From an uncultured Oscillospiraceae bacterium (GTDB lineage: Bacteria > Bacillota > Clostridia > Oscillospirales > Oscillospiraceae), in NCBI GenBank assembly GCA_947624985.1, contig CANQMO010000014.1:17857-81856 (forward strand): DNA of 64,000 bases, in the 5' to 3' direction. Position 1 is the first letter of the stretch. Every line of letters starts with the position of its first letter. Below the pieces are notes generated by a model, which had not been told where the DNA came from, made no database searches, and saw nothing but the letters and a program-made list of their open reading frames with translations. Below, piece after piece: positions 52,070 through 59,158 of the stretch. Position numbers and translations under genes: made by a program.

Positions 52070-52153
52070 ATGCCTATTACGCTGACGTTACATATCGGAA
52101 GATATACAGTAACGCTGACGATTAAAAGGACGAGCCGCCACCGGGCAGGGTGA
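52070..52153 (+). CDS. 27-residue conserved-looking peptide
   Basis: MPITLTLHIGRYTVTLTIKRTSRHRAG begins behind AAAGGGGGTGAGGC. Very similar short beta-patterned peptides recur in Clostridia mobile elements, often followed by a hairpin as here. It could be a toxin or leader peptide. Confidence 0.5.
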   Translation: MPITLTLHIGRYTVTLTIKRTSRHRAG

Positions 52154-52165
52154 CGGCTCTCTTTT
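52132..52165 (+). terminator. Terminator after the peptide ORF
   Basis: GAGCCG and CGGCTC pair around the end of the peptide ORF and are followed by TCTTTT. Confidence 0.7.
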
Positions 52166-52183
52166 GAGACCTTAACCTAGTTC

Positions 52184-52212
52184 GGGCTAACCGCTTGTCA
52201 CAGCGCCCTTTT
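52184..52212 (+). ncRNA. Second hairpin, possible antisense RNA terminator
   Basis: GGGCTAACCGC...GCGCCC with four T follows the first hairpin by about 20 bases. Two adjacent terminator-like hairpins next to tiny ORFs are the layout of type I toxin-antitoxin loci. No promoter for an antisense RNA could be placed with confidence. Confidence 0.3.
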
Positions 52213-52305
52213 GTATGTTCATTATAGACCGGGCCGGGTTTGCTTGTCAAGTCCTGCCCGGTCATTATTCGTATGGCCTGAGACCGTCAGCACAAGGAGA
52301 TAACT

Positions 52306-52983
52306 CTATACACTATATGTTGTGGCTCTCTGTGACATGTGCCACTCCATAGCGTGTTGCACGTCCTCGGTGGTGGGGTGGAGCTCAACAATGTTCTTTA
52401 CATTCCCATGTTGTATTACTTCATATTCGTTGCGGTCATTGGTGTATGCTATGATCTTGTTCCGCTCTATGGTCCCTGAATAGACAGGCATAGGCGTGTA
52501 GATATCATTAAAAGCACCATCAAGCATATATCCTTGACGATTGGCAAACCACAACGCAACGTCTTTATTGATGGTCCAAGAAATGTCGTTGCGGACTGTG
52601 TTTATCGGTGTGCTTGCTGCCCGGTACACCGTCAACACGTCACCGGCTGGAAGGTCCCCGAACCGTTCCGCCGCCGGTATGCTGGGCGCGATCTTCTTTG
52701 CCCGGAGCATGACACGCCGGGGGAATTTATACCCGTCGTTTGTGTATGTGTCAATAATGCAGCGGTACAGTATGGCCGGGTCTGTGAAGCGATCGTAGAA
52801 CACATACAACACGTTTGCACTTCTCCACTGCCCGCGATTGCCGAACCGATAACAGATCAGGTCCGCCGCGTCTTGTTCCTTTCCTTCCTTCAGCAGCTGC
52901 ATTACATCGGCCATAGTTGCCCGGTTATACTCCCGGCTTGCAGCGGCAAACTCCTCAGCAGAAACGGGGTGTGTCTCATTCAT
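52306..52983 (-). CDS. Putative ADP-ribosyltransferase
   Basis: The 225-residue protein has the three core residues of R-S-E ADP-ribosyltransferases in the right order and spacing: Arg121 in VYRAAS, the Ser-x-Thr of ISWTINKD (135-137) before ALWFANR, and Glu-Tyr-Glu (186-188) in RNEYEVIQHG. The ATG at 52983 (AAGGGG seven bases upstream) overlaps the end of the ribbon-helix-helix gene. Transfer of ADP-ribose to a host or phage target is likely. The target is unknown. It may be the toxin of a pair or a modifier during helper infection. Confidence 0.62.
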   Translation of the reverse strand: MNETHPVSAEEFAAASREYNRATMADVMQLLKEGKEQDAADLICYRFGNRGQWRSANVLYVFYDRFTDPAILYRCIIDTYTNDGYKFPRRVMLRAKKIAPSIPAAERFGDLPAGDVLTVYRAASTPINTVRNDISWTINKDVALWFANRQGYMLDGAFNDIYTPMPVYSGTIERNKIIAYTNDRNEYEVIQHGNVKNIVELHPTTEDVQHAMEWHMSQRATTYSV

Positions 52984-53173
52984 CGGCGGTCCCCTTTTCG
53001 TCAATACATTCTAGCACATATTCCCGCAACACGGCGTTTGACGTTTTGCCCCGGTCTGTGCAATACTCCTTGAATTTGTCGGCCTGCCCCTTTTTGACTT
53101 TGCAAGCCAGGGTTGCCATATTCTCACTGTCCCACTTTGCATTTGCTTTTTTCTTTGCGTCTGATACTGGCAT
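52976..53173 (-). CDS. Ribbon-helix-helix-like partner of the ADP-ribosyltransferase
   Basis: The 65-residue protein (PVSDAKKKANAKWDSENMATLACKVKKGQADKFKEYCTDRGKTSNAVLREYV) has the short beta strand plus two helices of a ribbon-helix-helix regulator. The ATG at 53173 follows AGGAGGTGAACAAT. The GTG at 53182 lies inside that site. It heads the operon with the ADP-ribosyltransferase and probably binds the three repeats upstream. Confidence 0.68.
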   Translation of the reverse strand: MPVSDAKKKANAKWDSENMATLACKVKKGQADKFKEYCTDRGKTSNAVLREYVLECIDEKGTADE

Positions 53174-53229
53174 ATTGTTCACCTCCTGGGGGCGTCTATT
53201 AAAGATGCTCCCTTTCCTATTATGGCTAT

Positions 53230-53336
53230 ATTATACCGCCGATTGCAAGCACTGTCAACCGTGTATAATGCACAAAGATACACTGTAAACCTTGTATATT
53301 ATGCCAATAGACATACACGGTAAACAGTGCTACAAT
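53230..53336. promoter_or_regulatory. Divergent promoters with three 17-bp operators
   Basis: Minus strand: TTGACA/TATAAT (53230-53258) 17 bases apart, reading into the ribbon-helix-helix gene. Plus strand: TAGACA/TACAAT (53308-53336) also 17 bases apart. Operators CACTGTCAACCGTGTAT (53250), CACTGTAAACCTTGTAT (53281, direct) and ATACACGGTAAACAGTG (53313, inverted) lie across them. The third falls exactly between the plus-strand -35 and -10. Confidence 0.78.
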
Positions 53337-53422
53337 ATAGACAGTTCAAGAGAGATCACCCCGGCGAAGGCAGACGGATTAGGCCCCAATTCAAACGGTA
53401 TTAACGGCTACGGCTGTTGGAT

Positions 53423-53653
53423 ATGCGCGGAGCGGGTACGGCGAGAAGCCAGCCGAAGCAAGAAGGCAACGTAAGAGCGGGACGGGATAAGAAATTCTCC
53501 AGCAGTCGAGTGATAAACTTAACGCCCACCGCCGCCAGGGTGAACCCACAAAAAGAGATCAAACCGGCACAGACGAAGCGGCCCAGCGCAGGGGAGCCGG
53601 AACCCCCTGAAAGGGAAAACCGGGAGATCGTGGAGCTGCCGAAGAAAACATAA
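53423..53653 (+). CDS. Low-confidence ORF after the divergent promoter
   Basis: The Pro/Lys/Arg-rich sequence (QKEIKPAQTKRPSAGEPEPPERE) has no clear ribosome site. It may be real, but a leader RNA for the next genes is as likely. Confidence 0.3.
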   Translation: MRGAGTARSQPKQEGNVRAGRDKKFSSSRVINLTPTAARVNPQKEIKPAQTKRPSAGEPEPPERENREIVELPKKT

Positions 53654-53738
53654 CCCACGGGCAAGGCCAGCCAGACAGGGCCGACAGCGAGCGCCGCAAC
53701 AGTGAGAGCGGACAATCAATTTTAAGGAGTGTAGAACA

Positions 53739-54017
53739 ATGAGCGCAAACGAGCTGAACACCACCGCCCGCGACCTTATGAGCGTTCGGGCCATGATTGC
53801 CGAACTGGAGGCCGAGGCCGAAGCCCTGACCGACAAGATCAAAACCGCCATGGTGGAGCAGGGCACCGAGATCATCCAGGGCGACGGCTGGAAAGCCACC
53901 TGGAAGAACGTCACAAGCAGCCGCTTTGACAGCAAGGCTTTTAAGGCCGATCACGCCGATCTTTACGGGAAGTACAGCAAGGCCACCACTACGACCCGTT
54001 TTGTGTTGAGCGTATGA
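53739..54017 (+). CDS. Conserved small protein of Clostridia elements
   Basis: The 92-residue protein has an N-terminal coiled coil (ARDLMSVRAMIAELEAEAEALTDKIK) and a compact end (GDGWKATWKNVTSSRFDSKAFKADHADLYGKYSKATTTTRFVL) that recurs, in pattern, in many phage and plasmid proteins of Clostridia. TAAGGAG precedes the ATG. Function unknown. Confidence 0.62.
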   Translation: MSANELNTTARDLMSVRAMIAELEAEAEALTDKIKTAMVEQGTEIIQGDGWKATWKNVTSSRFDSKAFKADHADLYGKYSKATTTTRFVLSV

Positions 54018-54022
54018 AGAAA

Positions 54023-54085
54023 GACCCCTTGTGTTTACGCCCTGGAAAAGCTGACACAAGAGGCCCGGTGAACCCGCGAGGGGTC
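54023..54085 (+). ncRNA. Structured intergenic RNA candidate
   Basis: An outer stem GACCCC/GGGGTC and a nested stem TTGTGT/ACACAA, plus a weak third arm, allow a three-way fold of 63 bases directly after the 53739 gene. No T-run follows, so it is not an ordinary terminator. Confidence 0.35.
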
Positions 54086-54132
54086 ATGTAGATTATAACA
54101 CGCCCCCTCCACCAAAATCAAGGAGGGATTAC

Positions 54133-54327
54133 ATGAACACACATAGCTTAGTTGTCTTGCCCCAGCCGAAGCCGACGAAGCAGACCAAGCGGCGGGACAG
54201 GCTTATAGAAAGCATAGCGACGGCCACCACCGTATGCGCCAAAGCTGGAGACGCATGGGCGCTATGGGGCGTATTGGAAAACCTTATGTCCCTTGCCGCG
54301 TCCTATGCGGAGGAGGCGGAACAGTGA
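54133..54327 (+). CDS. Small protein, unknown
   Basis: The 64-residue protein has a basic start (KPTKQTKRRDRLIESI) and a helical end (ALWGVLENLMSLAASYAEEAEQ). AGGAGG precedes the ATG. It is coupled to the membrane protein gene that follows. Confidence 0.5.
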   Translation: MNTHSLVVLPQPKPTKQTKRRDRLIESIATATTVCAKAGDAWALWGVLENLMSLAASYAEEAEQ

Positions 54328-54503
54328 GCAAATGGAGAAGGTTTTGGAACGCCTTTAGAGGCTACGGCGTGGGAGCTATGATCGGTATTGGCGTCGGTCA
54401 TTTTGCTGTCAGCATTGACGCGCCTATCCTAGTACAAATCGCCGTGTTGCTTTCCCTTATGGCGGTTCTGCTAATTCTGGTTCGTATAATCGACTTGTTT
54501 TAA
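54324..54503 (+). CDS. Two-segment small membrane protein
   Basis: The 59-residue protein (GTG start in a GTGA overlap) has two hydrophobic segments (AMIGIGVGHFAV and PILVQIAVLLSLMAVLLILV). It is too short to judge its role. It may be a small membrane effector of the element. Confidence 0.55.
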   Translation: MSKWRRFWNAFRGYGVGAMIGIGVGHFAVSIDAPILVQIAVLLSLMAVLLILVRIIDLF

Positions 54504-54519
54504 GGATGGATTACAGACG

Positions 54520-54753
54520 ATGAAAAAAGAGAATCCGCTGGACTTGATACCCACCAGCCAGGAAACGGCAAATTTCAAAGGGTACATAGCACGAAGCAAA
54601 ATCCCCCCGGAGGTATGGGACGGCTACAACCTGGGATCAGAGGACGCATACACCATGTTACAGCTTGGCCCTTTCCCCGCCGTGGTACTTGCCTACAAAC
54701 TGGGGCTTGCCAAAGGCTGGAGAGCCGCCCAAAAGTACGGGAAGGGGGGCTAA
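54520..54753 (+). CDS. Small protein, unknown
   Basis: The 77-residue protein ends in LAYKLGLAKGWRAAQKYGKGG, a pattern similar to the end of the next protein (AYTLGFVQGWAV). Related helical segments suggest two members of a family of small element proteins. Confidence 0.5.
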   Translation: MKKENPLDLIPTSQETANFKGYIARSKIPPEVWDGYNLGSEDAYTMLQLGPFPAVVLAYKLGLAKGWRAAQKYGKGG

Positions 54754-54756
54754 ACA

Positions 54757-55137
54757 ATGCCTATCAAGAGGGCCAGCGCAGCGCAGATAAAGAAACACTT
54801 TCTAATCACGGAGGACAAGCAAGAGGCCCGCTCCCACATTTTGGACATGGTAGATCAGCAGATGGACAAAGACGAAGCGTCAAAGCTAGTTGAATCCATT
54901 ATTGACGATCTGACGGAGCAGGCCAAAGAAAACAACGTAAACCTTAAAGAATGGAATATGTTTGACCGTGTTACATGGATAGCGCGGCAAGCCTACACGC
55001 TGGGATTTGTCCAGGGATGGGCCGTCACTATGGAGGCAGAGGAACAGGGCTTTATACACCTGTTCGGAGCTGAAGCCCTGGGATTTGCCCCGGGCGGATT
55101 TGAACCAGCCGACCTGGAAGGAGGCGACCAAACGTGA
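54757..55137 (+). CDS. Small protein, unknown
   Basis: The 126-residue protein is helical (KRASAAQIKKHFLITEDKQEARSHILDMVDQQMDKDEASKLVES) and starts three bases after the previous stop. It shares a GWx-like helical end segment with it. No family is known. Confidence 0.5.
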   Translation: MPIKRASAAQIKKHFLITEDKQEARSHILDMVDQQMDKDEASKLVESIIDDLTEQAKENNVNLKEWNMFDRVTWIARQAYTLGFVQGWAVTMEAEEQGFIHLFGAEALGFAPGGFEPADLEGGDQT

Positions 55138-55271
55138 CTGACGAAGATAGGGAGTTTATCGCGCTAGTAAACGCCATGGACACGGAAGAACTAGAAGCCT
55201 TGCGCGACCTTCTGCGGGAGATCGTGGAGATCCAGAACAGGAAGGAGGCGACGAGACGTGACGGACAGTGA
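55134..55271 (+). CDS. Very small acidic protein
   Basis: The 45-residue product (TDEDREFIALVNAMDTEELEALRDLLREIVEIQNRKE) is one amphipathic helix, begins with GTG in a 4-base overlap and overlaps the next gene's start. It is too short for the ORF track. Confidence 0.5.
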   Translation: MTDEDREFIALVNAMDTEELEALRDLLREIVEIQNRKEATRRDGQ

Positions 55272-55494
55272 AGCCCGCGAGAAGTACCCGAACTTAATGC
55301 GCGTGGCCCATGAGGTCAGCACCTTCCTGGAGCCGTACAAGGTGGCCGACAAGCTGTTAGCCGTTGCAAAGGCGGCGGGCGGCATTGATGGGCTGGACAC
55401 GCTGACCACGGAGCAGATGTATGATCTTCTCACGGACGAGAACAAAGAGATCATCAAGCACCACATTGAAACACTTGTAGAGGCTCAGCAGTAA
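55258..55494 (+). CDS. Small helical protein
   Basis: The 78-residue protein (TDSEAREKYPNLMRVAHEVSTFLEPYKVADKLLAVAKAAGG) starts with GTG behind AAGGAGGCGACGAGAC, in the end of the previous gene. Function unknown. Confidence 0.55.
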   Translation: MTDSEAREKYPNLMRVAHEVSTFLEPYKVADKLLAVAKAAGGIDGLDTLTTEQMYDLLTDENKEIIKHHIETLVEAQQ

Positions 55495-55520
55495 GCCGAG
55501 GCCAAAGGAGGTAACGAAGC

Positions 55521-55691
55521 ATGTCGCAGTATATGAGCAGGAGCGAGGCAGAAGCCGTAATATCCGGGCTGACCGAAAAAGAAAAGATCGTCCTTCTATG
55601 CCTTCTGCGGAGCTATGAGAAGCAGCACGGAGCAGGGGAGACGCCCACCAGCGAGGGCGCGAAGCACGACCCGCTCCAGGATGGGGAGTAA
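55521..55691 (+). CDS. Small protein near the right end
   Basis: The 56-residue protein (MSQYMSRSEAEAVISGLTEKEKIVLLCLLRSYEKQHG) follows AAAGGAGGTAACGAAGC, an excellent ribosome site. Its middle looks like a winged-helix-type start (ISGLTEKEKIVLLCLLRSYEK). Too short for the ORF track. Confidence 0.5.
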   Translation: MSQYMSRSEAEAVISGLTEKEKIVLLCLLRSYEKQHGAGETPTSEGAKHDPLQDGE

Positions 55692-55950
55692 CGCGCCGGG
55701 AGTGACAGAAGGGGGGTGGAGCCCTTTTTATCTGTCCGATGAAGTGATTGAACGCCGTATGCGGCGCAGACTGGCGAAGTACGGTTACAAGCTGCACAAG
55801 TCCCGGCAAGAGGGCGGCGGCTATACCGTGTCAGGCGGCTACTACCCGGACGAGCAAGACGGGTATTATTCCGATCTGATGAAGCTGGTGGACGACGTGG
55901 AGTTCATGGAAGAACGCTTTGCACAGCTTGAAGCGGACAAAAGGGCATGA
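55681..55950 (+). CDS. Last small gene of element 2
   Basis: The 89-residue protein overlaps the previous stop. It has a helical start (YLSDEVIERRMRRRLAKYGYKLHKS) and a helical end (YSDLMKLVDDVEFMEERFAQLEADKRA). A terminator follows. The ATG lacks a perfect ribosome site, and the GTG at V10 is an alternative. Confidence 0.5.
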   Translation: MGSNAPGVTEGGWSPFYLSDEVIERRMRRRLAKYGYKLHKSRQEGGGYTVSGGYYPDEQDGYYSDLMKLVDDVEFMEERFAQLEADKRA

Positions 55951-55956
55951 CACACC

Positions 55957-55990
55957 GAGCGGGGCGGGGTGAATCCTTGTCCCGCTCTTT
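55957..55990 (+). terminator. Terminator at the right end of element 2
   Basis: GAGCGGG pairs with CCCGCTC, followed by TTTG, just inside the right arm repeats. Confidence 0.65.
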
Positions 55991-56014
55991 GTTTTCCCTT
56001 ATTTTTTCCCTTTA
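55991..56014 (+). repeat. Right-end arm repeats of element 2
   Basis: The 24-base arrangement GTTTTCCCTTA plus TTTTTCCCTTTA matches 38998-39021 with one mismatch. Confidence 0.65.
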
Positions 56015-56119
56015 GCCGATTTACAACAGTTTACAGTCTTTACATTTTCAGAATAATCATTATAATGTGTTAGAGGCTCAATTTACGACGATTGACAGCG
56101 ATTACACCAGCTTTTATAA

Positions 56120-56143
56120 TTCGAATCCTTCTCCCGCTGCCAA
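56120..56143 (+). other. attR of element 2
   Basis: The 24-base TTCGAATCC...GCTGCCAA core marks the return to host sequence. Host DNA resumes with a terminator. Confidence 0.85.
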
Positions 56144-56177
56144 AAAGCACGGCTTCTATGATAGAAACCGTGCTTTT
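56143..56177 (+). terminator. Original host terminator of tRNA-Gln
   Basis: AAAAGCACGG with TTCTA pairs with TAGAA and CCGTGCTTTT directly after the third core. Before integration it would have stood behind the tRNA. Confidence 0.78.
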
Positions 56178-56251
56178 GTATTTTTACATCAAAAACTTTG
56201 TAGTTGCGAGGCTTCAATGACAAGATCACCGCATGGTCCGGGAGGTGTGAT

Positions 56252-57250
56252 ATGGAAGAAAGAGTACGGCTTTCGGATATAGCCTCGGAGCTGGGGCTCA
56301 GTACGGCCACGGTTTCGTATGTGCTCCACGGCAAGACCGGTATGGTGTCGGAACGGACGGCAAACAGGGTGCGGCAGGCTCTGGAGGAGCGGGGGTATCT
56401 GCCCCGTGCGGCGGAGGTGCTTCTGGCGGAGAATCCCGCGAAGATCGTGGGCGTGGTCATTCATGACCATGAGAAATATGAGGCCCACATCCTGGAGGAC
56501 GCCTTCATCGCCTCGACCCTCAACGCCCTGAGCGCCGAGACGGCACGCCGCGGATTGCAGATGATGGTGCGGACCGTGAATGACCTGGCCCAGATCGTGT
56601 CCTTCGCTACCATGTGGAACCTGGAGGGGCTGGTACTGATCGGCTTTTGCAACGCGGATTACAAACGCCTCCGGGAGAATATGCGCATCCCCTTTGTGGT
56701 CTACGACGCCTGCGGCGCCCAGACGGAGAGGACCTTTGCCGTCAACATCGACGATAGGGGCGGCGGCCGGCAGGTGGGAGAGTATTTCCGTCGGTGCGGC
56801 CATCGCCGCGCCCTGTGCCTCGCGGACAACGACGAGGACATGGACCATGCGCGCTGGGAGGGATTTCGTCAGGGGTTTGGCGAGGGCGCGGCGTTTTGGA
56901 TGATCCCCATGGCAAAGCGGGAGCGCCTGGCGTTTTATGAAGAGCGTCTCTTGGCGCTTTCCGCGTTCACAGCCGTATTTGCCGTGTCGGACTACTACGC
57001 GGTGGAGCTGAGTCATTTCCTGTCGGGCCATGGCGTTGCAATACCGGACGAAATATCGGTGTGCGGCTTTGACGACACGTCCCTGTGCGGCGTGGTGTAT
57101 CCCGCCCTCACCTCTGTCCGGCAGGATACGTCCGCGCGGGCAAAATGCGCTCTGGACGCCCTGCAACGCCTGCGGGCTGGGGAGACATTGGACCTTTCCG
57201 TCACCCTCCCGACGGAACTGATCATGCGTGGGAGTACTAGGCAGATGTGA
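56252..57250 (+). CDS. LacI-family transcriptional regulator
   Basis: The 332-residue protein has an N-terminal LacI helix-turn-helix (RLSDIASELGLSTATVSYVLHGKTGMVSERTANRV) and a periplasmic-binding-protein-like ligand domain with late CGFDDTSLCGVVYPALTSV. It is a typical sugar or metabolite repressor. ATG 56252 follows GGAGGTGTGAT. The effector and targets are unknown. The nearest gene is the MATE protein downstream. Confidence 0.9.
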   Translation: MEERVRLSDIASELGLSTATVSYVLHGKTGMVSERTANRVRQALEERGYLPRAAEVLLAENPAKIVGVVIHDHEKYEAHILEDAFIASTLNALSAETARRGLQMMVRTVNDLAQIVSFATMWNLEGLVLIGFCNADYKRLRENMRIPFVVYDACGAQTERTFAVNIDDRGGGRQVGEYFRRCGHRRALCLADNDEDMDHARWEGFRQGFGEGAAFWMIPMAKRERLAFYEERLLALSAFTAVFAVSDYYAVELSHFLSGHGVAIPDEISVCGFDDTSLCGVVYPALTSVRQDTSARAKCALDALQRLRAGETLDLSVTLPTELIMRGSTRQM

Positions 57251-57353
57251 CTTTACACAAAAAACCTGGAGGACTTTTGTCACGGCTTACAGATTTAAGT
57301 TTTGAAAGTACACCTCCTAGCAGGTTATCATCGATCTGTCAGGAGGTGATTTC

Positions 57354-58679
57354 ATGGAAAAACGGTCTTTTTTCCGCTGCGTCTGTGCCCTAGCCATTCC
57401 CGTGGCGCTGCAATCCATGCTCCAGGCGTCCTTCGGCGTGGTGGATCAGGTGATGATCGGCCAGCTTGGAGGCGTGGAGGTGGCCGCAGTCGGACTGGCC
57501 GGGAAATTCACGGGGATATTCAACGTGGTCATATCCGCTGTGGGCGCGGTGGCCGGGATCATGCTCTCCCAGTACATCGGCCAGAAAAATGCCGCCGCGT
57601 CGCGCCGGAGCCTGATCGTCAATCTGCGGGTGTGCCTCATCCTCGCGGCGCTGTTCACCCTGCTGGGGGTCGCTGTTCCCCAGGGGATCATGGGCCTTTA
57701 TATCAACGACAGCGCGACTGCGGCAGCGGCGGGGCGGTATCTCGCTATTGTGTCCGGCACCTTCTTCCCCGTGGCCGGGATCACCATGCTGTCCACCTAT
57801 TTGCGCTGTATGGAGAAGGCGGCCCTCCCGCTGTACGCCGGTATCGCGTCGGCGGCGGTCAACACGGGGCTGAACTGGATACTGATCTTCGGAAGGCTGG
57901 GCGCTCCGGCTCTCGGTATCACAGGGGCGGCCCTGGCTACGCTGATCTCGCAGCTCGTCTATTTCCTGGTCATTCTTGTAATGTATCGCAGATACCGCGA
58001 GAGCGGGAAGAGCGTTGCGGCCAGTCCCTTTGACTGGAGGCAGTATATGTCCATGCTGCTGCCCCTGCTGATCAGTGAATCCATGTGGGTCCTGGGTGAA
58101 AACGTGTATGCGGGCATTTATGGACACCTGGGCACCGACGCCTGCGCCGCCATGACGCTGACGAACCCCGTGCAGTCTCTGGCCATCGGGGCTCTGTGCG
58201 GCCTGAGCCAGGCCGCGGCGATCCTCATCGGCAAGCGCCTCGGCGACGGGGATCGGGAGATGGCCTACCGGGAGGCGAGAAAGCTCCTGTTCTACGGCTG
58301 GGTAGGGTCCCTGTTGCTGTCCGCACTGATTGCCTGCACCGGGCAATGGTATGTGCGTATCTTCAACGTGGAGGAGCCGATCAAGGAGCTGACACGCCAG
58401 ATCCTCACCGCCTACGCTGTGGTCCTTCCGTTCAAGGTGCTGAACATGATCGTTGGCAGCGGCATATTGCGCAGCGGCGGGAAAACAAAATACGTCATGG
58501 TCATCGACCTTGTGGGCACCTGGGTATTTGGCGTCCCTATGGGGCTTTTTGCGGCTTTCGTATACCACTGGACTATCCCCTGGGTCTATCTTACCTTGTC
58601 CCTGGAGGAGTGTGTACGGCTCGCCATCTCCCTTGTGGTGTTCGAGCGGCGCGATTGGATGGATCAGTTGCGGGCGTGA
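57354..58679 (+). CDS. MATE-family efflux protein (second)
   Basis: The 441-residue protein has the MATE topology of 12 membrane segments, with QSMLQASFGVVDQVMIGQLGGVEVAA at the N terminus and RILR-type late motifs. It follows AGGAGGTGATTTC. It lies 100 bases after the LacI-type gene and may be controlled by it. It differs clearly from the MATE protein at 172. Confidence 0.9.
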   Translation: MEKRSFFRCVCALAIPVALQSMLQASFGVVDQVMIGQLGGVEVAAVGLAGKFTGIFNVVISAVGAVAGIMLSQYIGQKNAAASRRSLIVNLRVCLILAALFTLLGVAVPQGIMGLYINDSATAAAAGRYLAIVSGTFFPVAGITMLSTYLRCMEKAALPLYAGIASAAVNTGLNWILIFGRLGAPALGITGAALATLISQLVYFLVILVMYRRYRESGKSVAASPFDWRQYMSMLLPLLISESMWVLGENVYAGIYGHLGTDACAAMTLTNPVQSLAIGALCGLSQAAAILIGKRLGDGDREMAYREARKLLFYGWVGSLLLSALIACTGQWYVRIFNVEEPIKELTRQILTAYAVVLPFKVLNMIVGSGILRSGGKTKYVMVIDLVGTWVFGVPMGLFAAFVYHWTIPWVYLTLSLEECVRLAISLVVFERRDWMDQLRA

Positions 58680-58798
58680 CAGCGCACGAACCATCCGCAA
58701 ACCGAAATGTGACAGGAACCGAAGCTGCGCCCCCTTGGGCTCACTTGCCCCCCCTGAAGGGAATTCTATCGCTGTTACAGGCCTTTTCCCACGGAAAA

Positions 58799-58829
58799 CC
58801 CCGTGACCATTACGGTCACGGGGCTTTTT
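58799..58829 (+). terminator. Terminator after MATE gene
   Basis: CCCCGTGACC pairs with GGTCACGGGG and is followed by CTTTTT. It resembles, including flanks, the terminator carried by element 2 at 38947. Confidence 0.88.
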
Positions 58830-58894
58830 CTATGCCCTGAAAAGGCAAGTTTCTCTTCTTATTGCCTCCAGCCGGTTTTTGCCGGTTGCCGGCC

Positions 58895-59146
58895 TTAACA
58901 GCAAGTGGGAGAGTACTTCTGCTTGGTCTGCTGTACCTGCTGCTGGGGGGCGTTCTCGATCTGATACCAGCCCTTGGCGGTCATCTGCTTATAGATGCTG
59001 TCCTGCATGTTCAGGGTGTCGTCAAAGGCGCTGGAAAAGGTCTGATGCACATTGGTGGTGGAAGATTCGATGGCACCGTGCATATAAAGGTCGATGACAC
59101 CCTTGGTGGTCAGGAGAAGGTTCTCCATGATGGTTTTGTCGTCCAT
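58895..59146 (-). CDS. Spore coat protein, CotF-like
   Basis: The 83-residue protein has the CotF-like core (ENLLLTTKGVIDLYMHGAIESSTTNVHQTFSSAFDDTLNMQDSIYKQMTAKGWY) and a Gln/Cys-rich end (QQQVQQTKQKYSPTCC). AAGGAGG precedes the ATG. It would be laid down on the spore surface. Its partner gene lies directly upstream on the same strand. Confidence 0.85.
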   Translation of the reverse strand: MDDKTIMENLLLTTKGVIDLYMHGAIESSTTNVHQTFSSAFDDTLNMQDSIYKQMTAKGWYQIENAPQQQVQQTKQKYSPTCC

Positions 59147-59158
59147 TGTGCGGCCTCC

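Larger units (their letters stand above)
38915..56143. mobile_element. Element 2: PICI-like phage satellite with tape measure gene
   Basis: About 17.2 kb between core copies with its own integrase. The layout runs: integrase, divergent regulators, HTH/Xis-like, primase-helicase, origin-like repeats, TerS-like gene, tail chaperone-like and tape measure genes, then cargo (Panacea pair, ADP-ribosyltransferase, small ORFs). No large terminase, portal, capsid, tube, baseplate or lysis gene is visible, and no relaxase or T4SS. Confidence 0.75.

Noticed and set aside
38915-56143. Integrative conjugative element
   Set aside because: No relaxase, coupling protein or type IV secretion gene is present, and tail genes and TerS point to a phage satellite.
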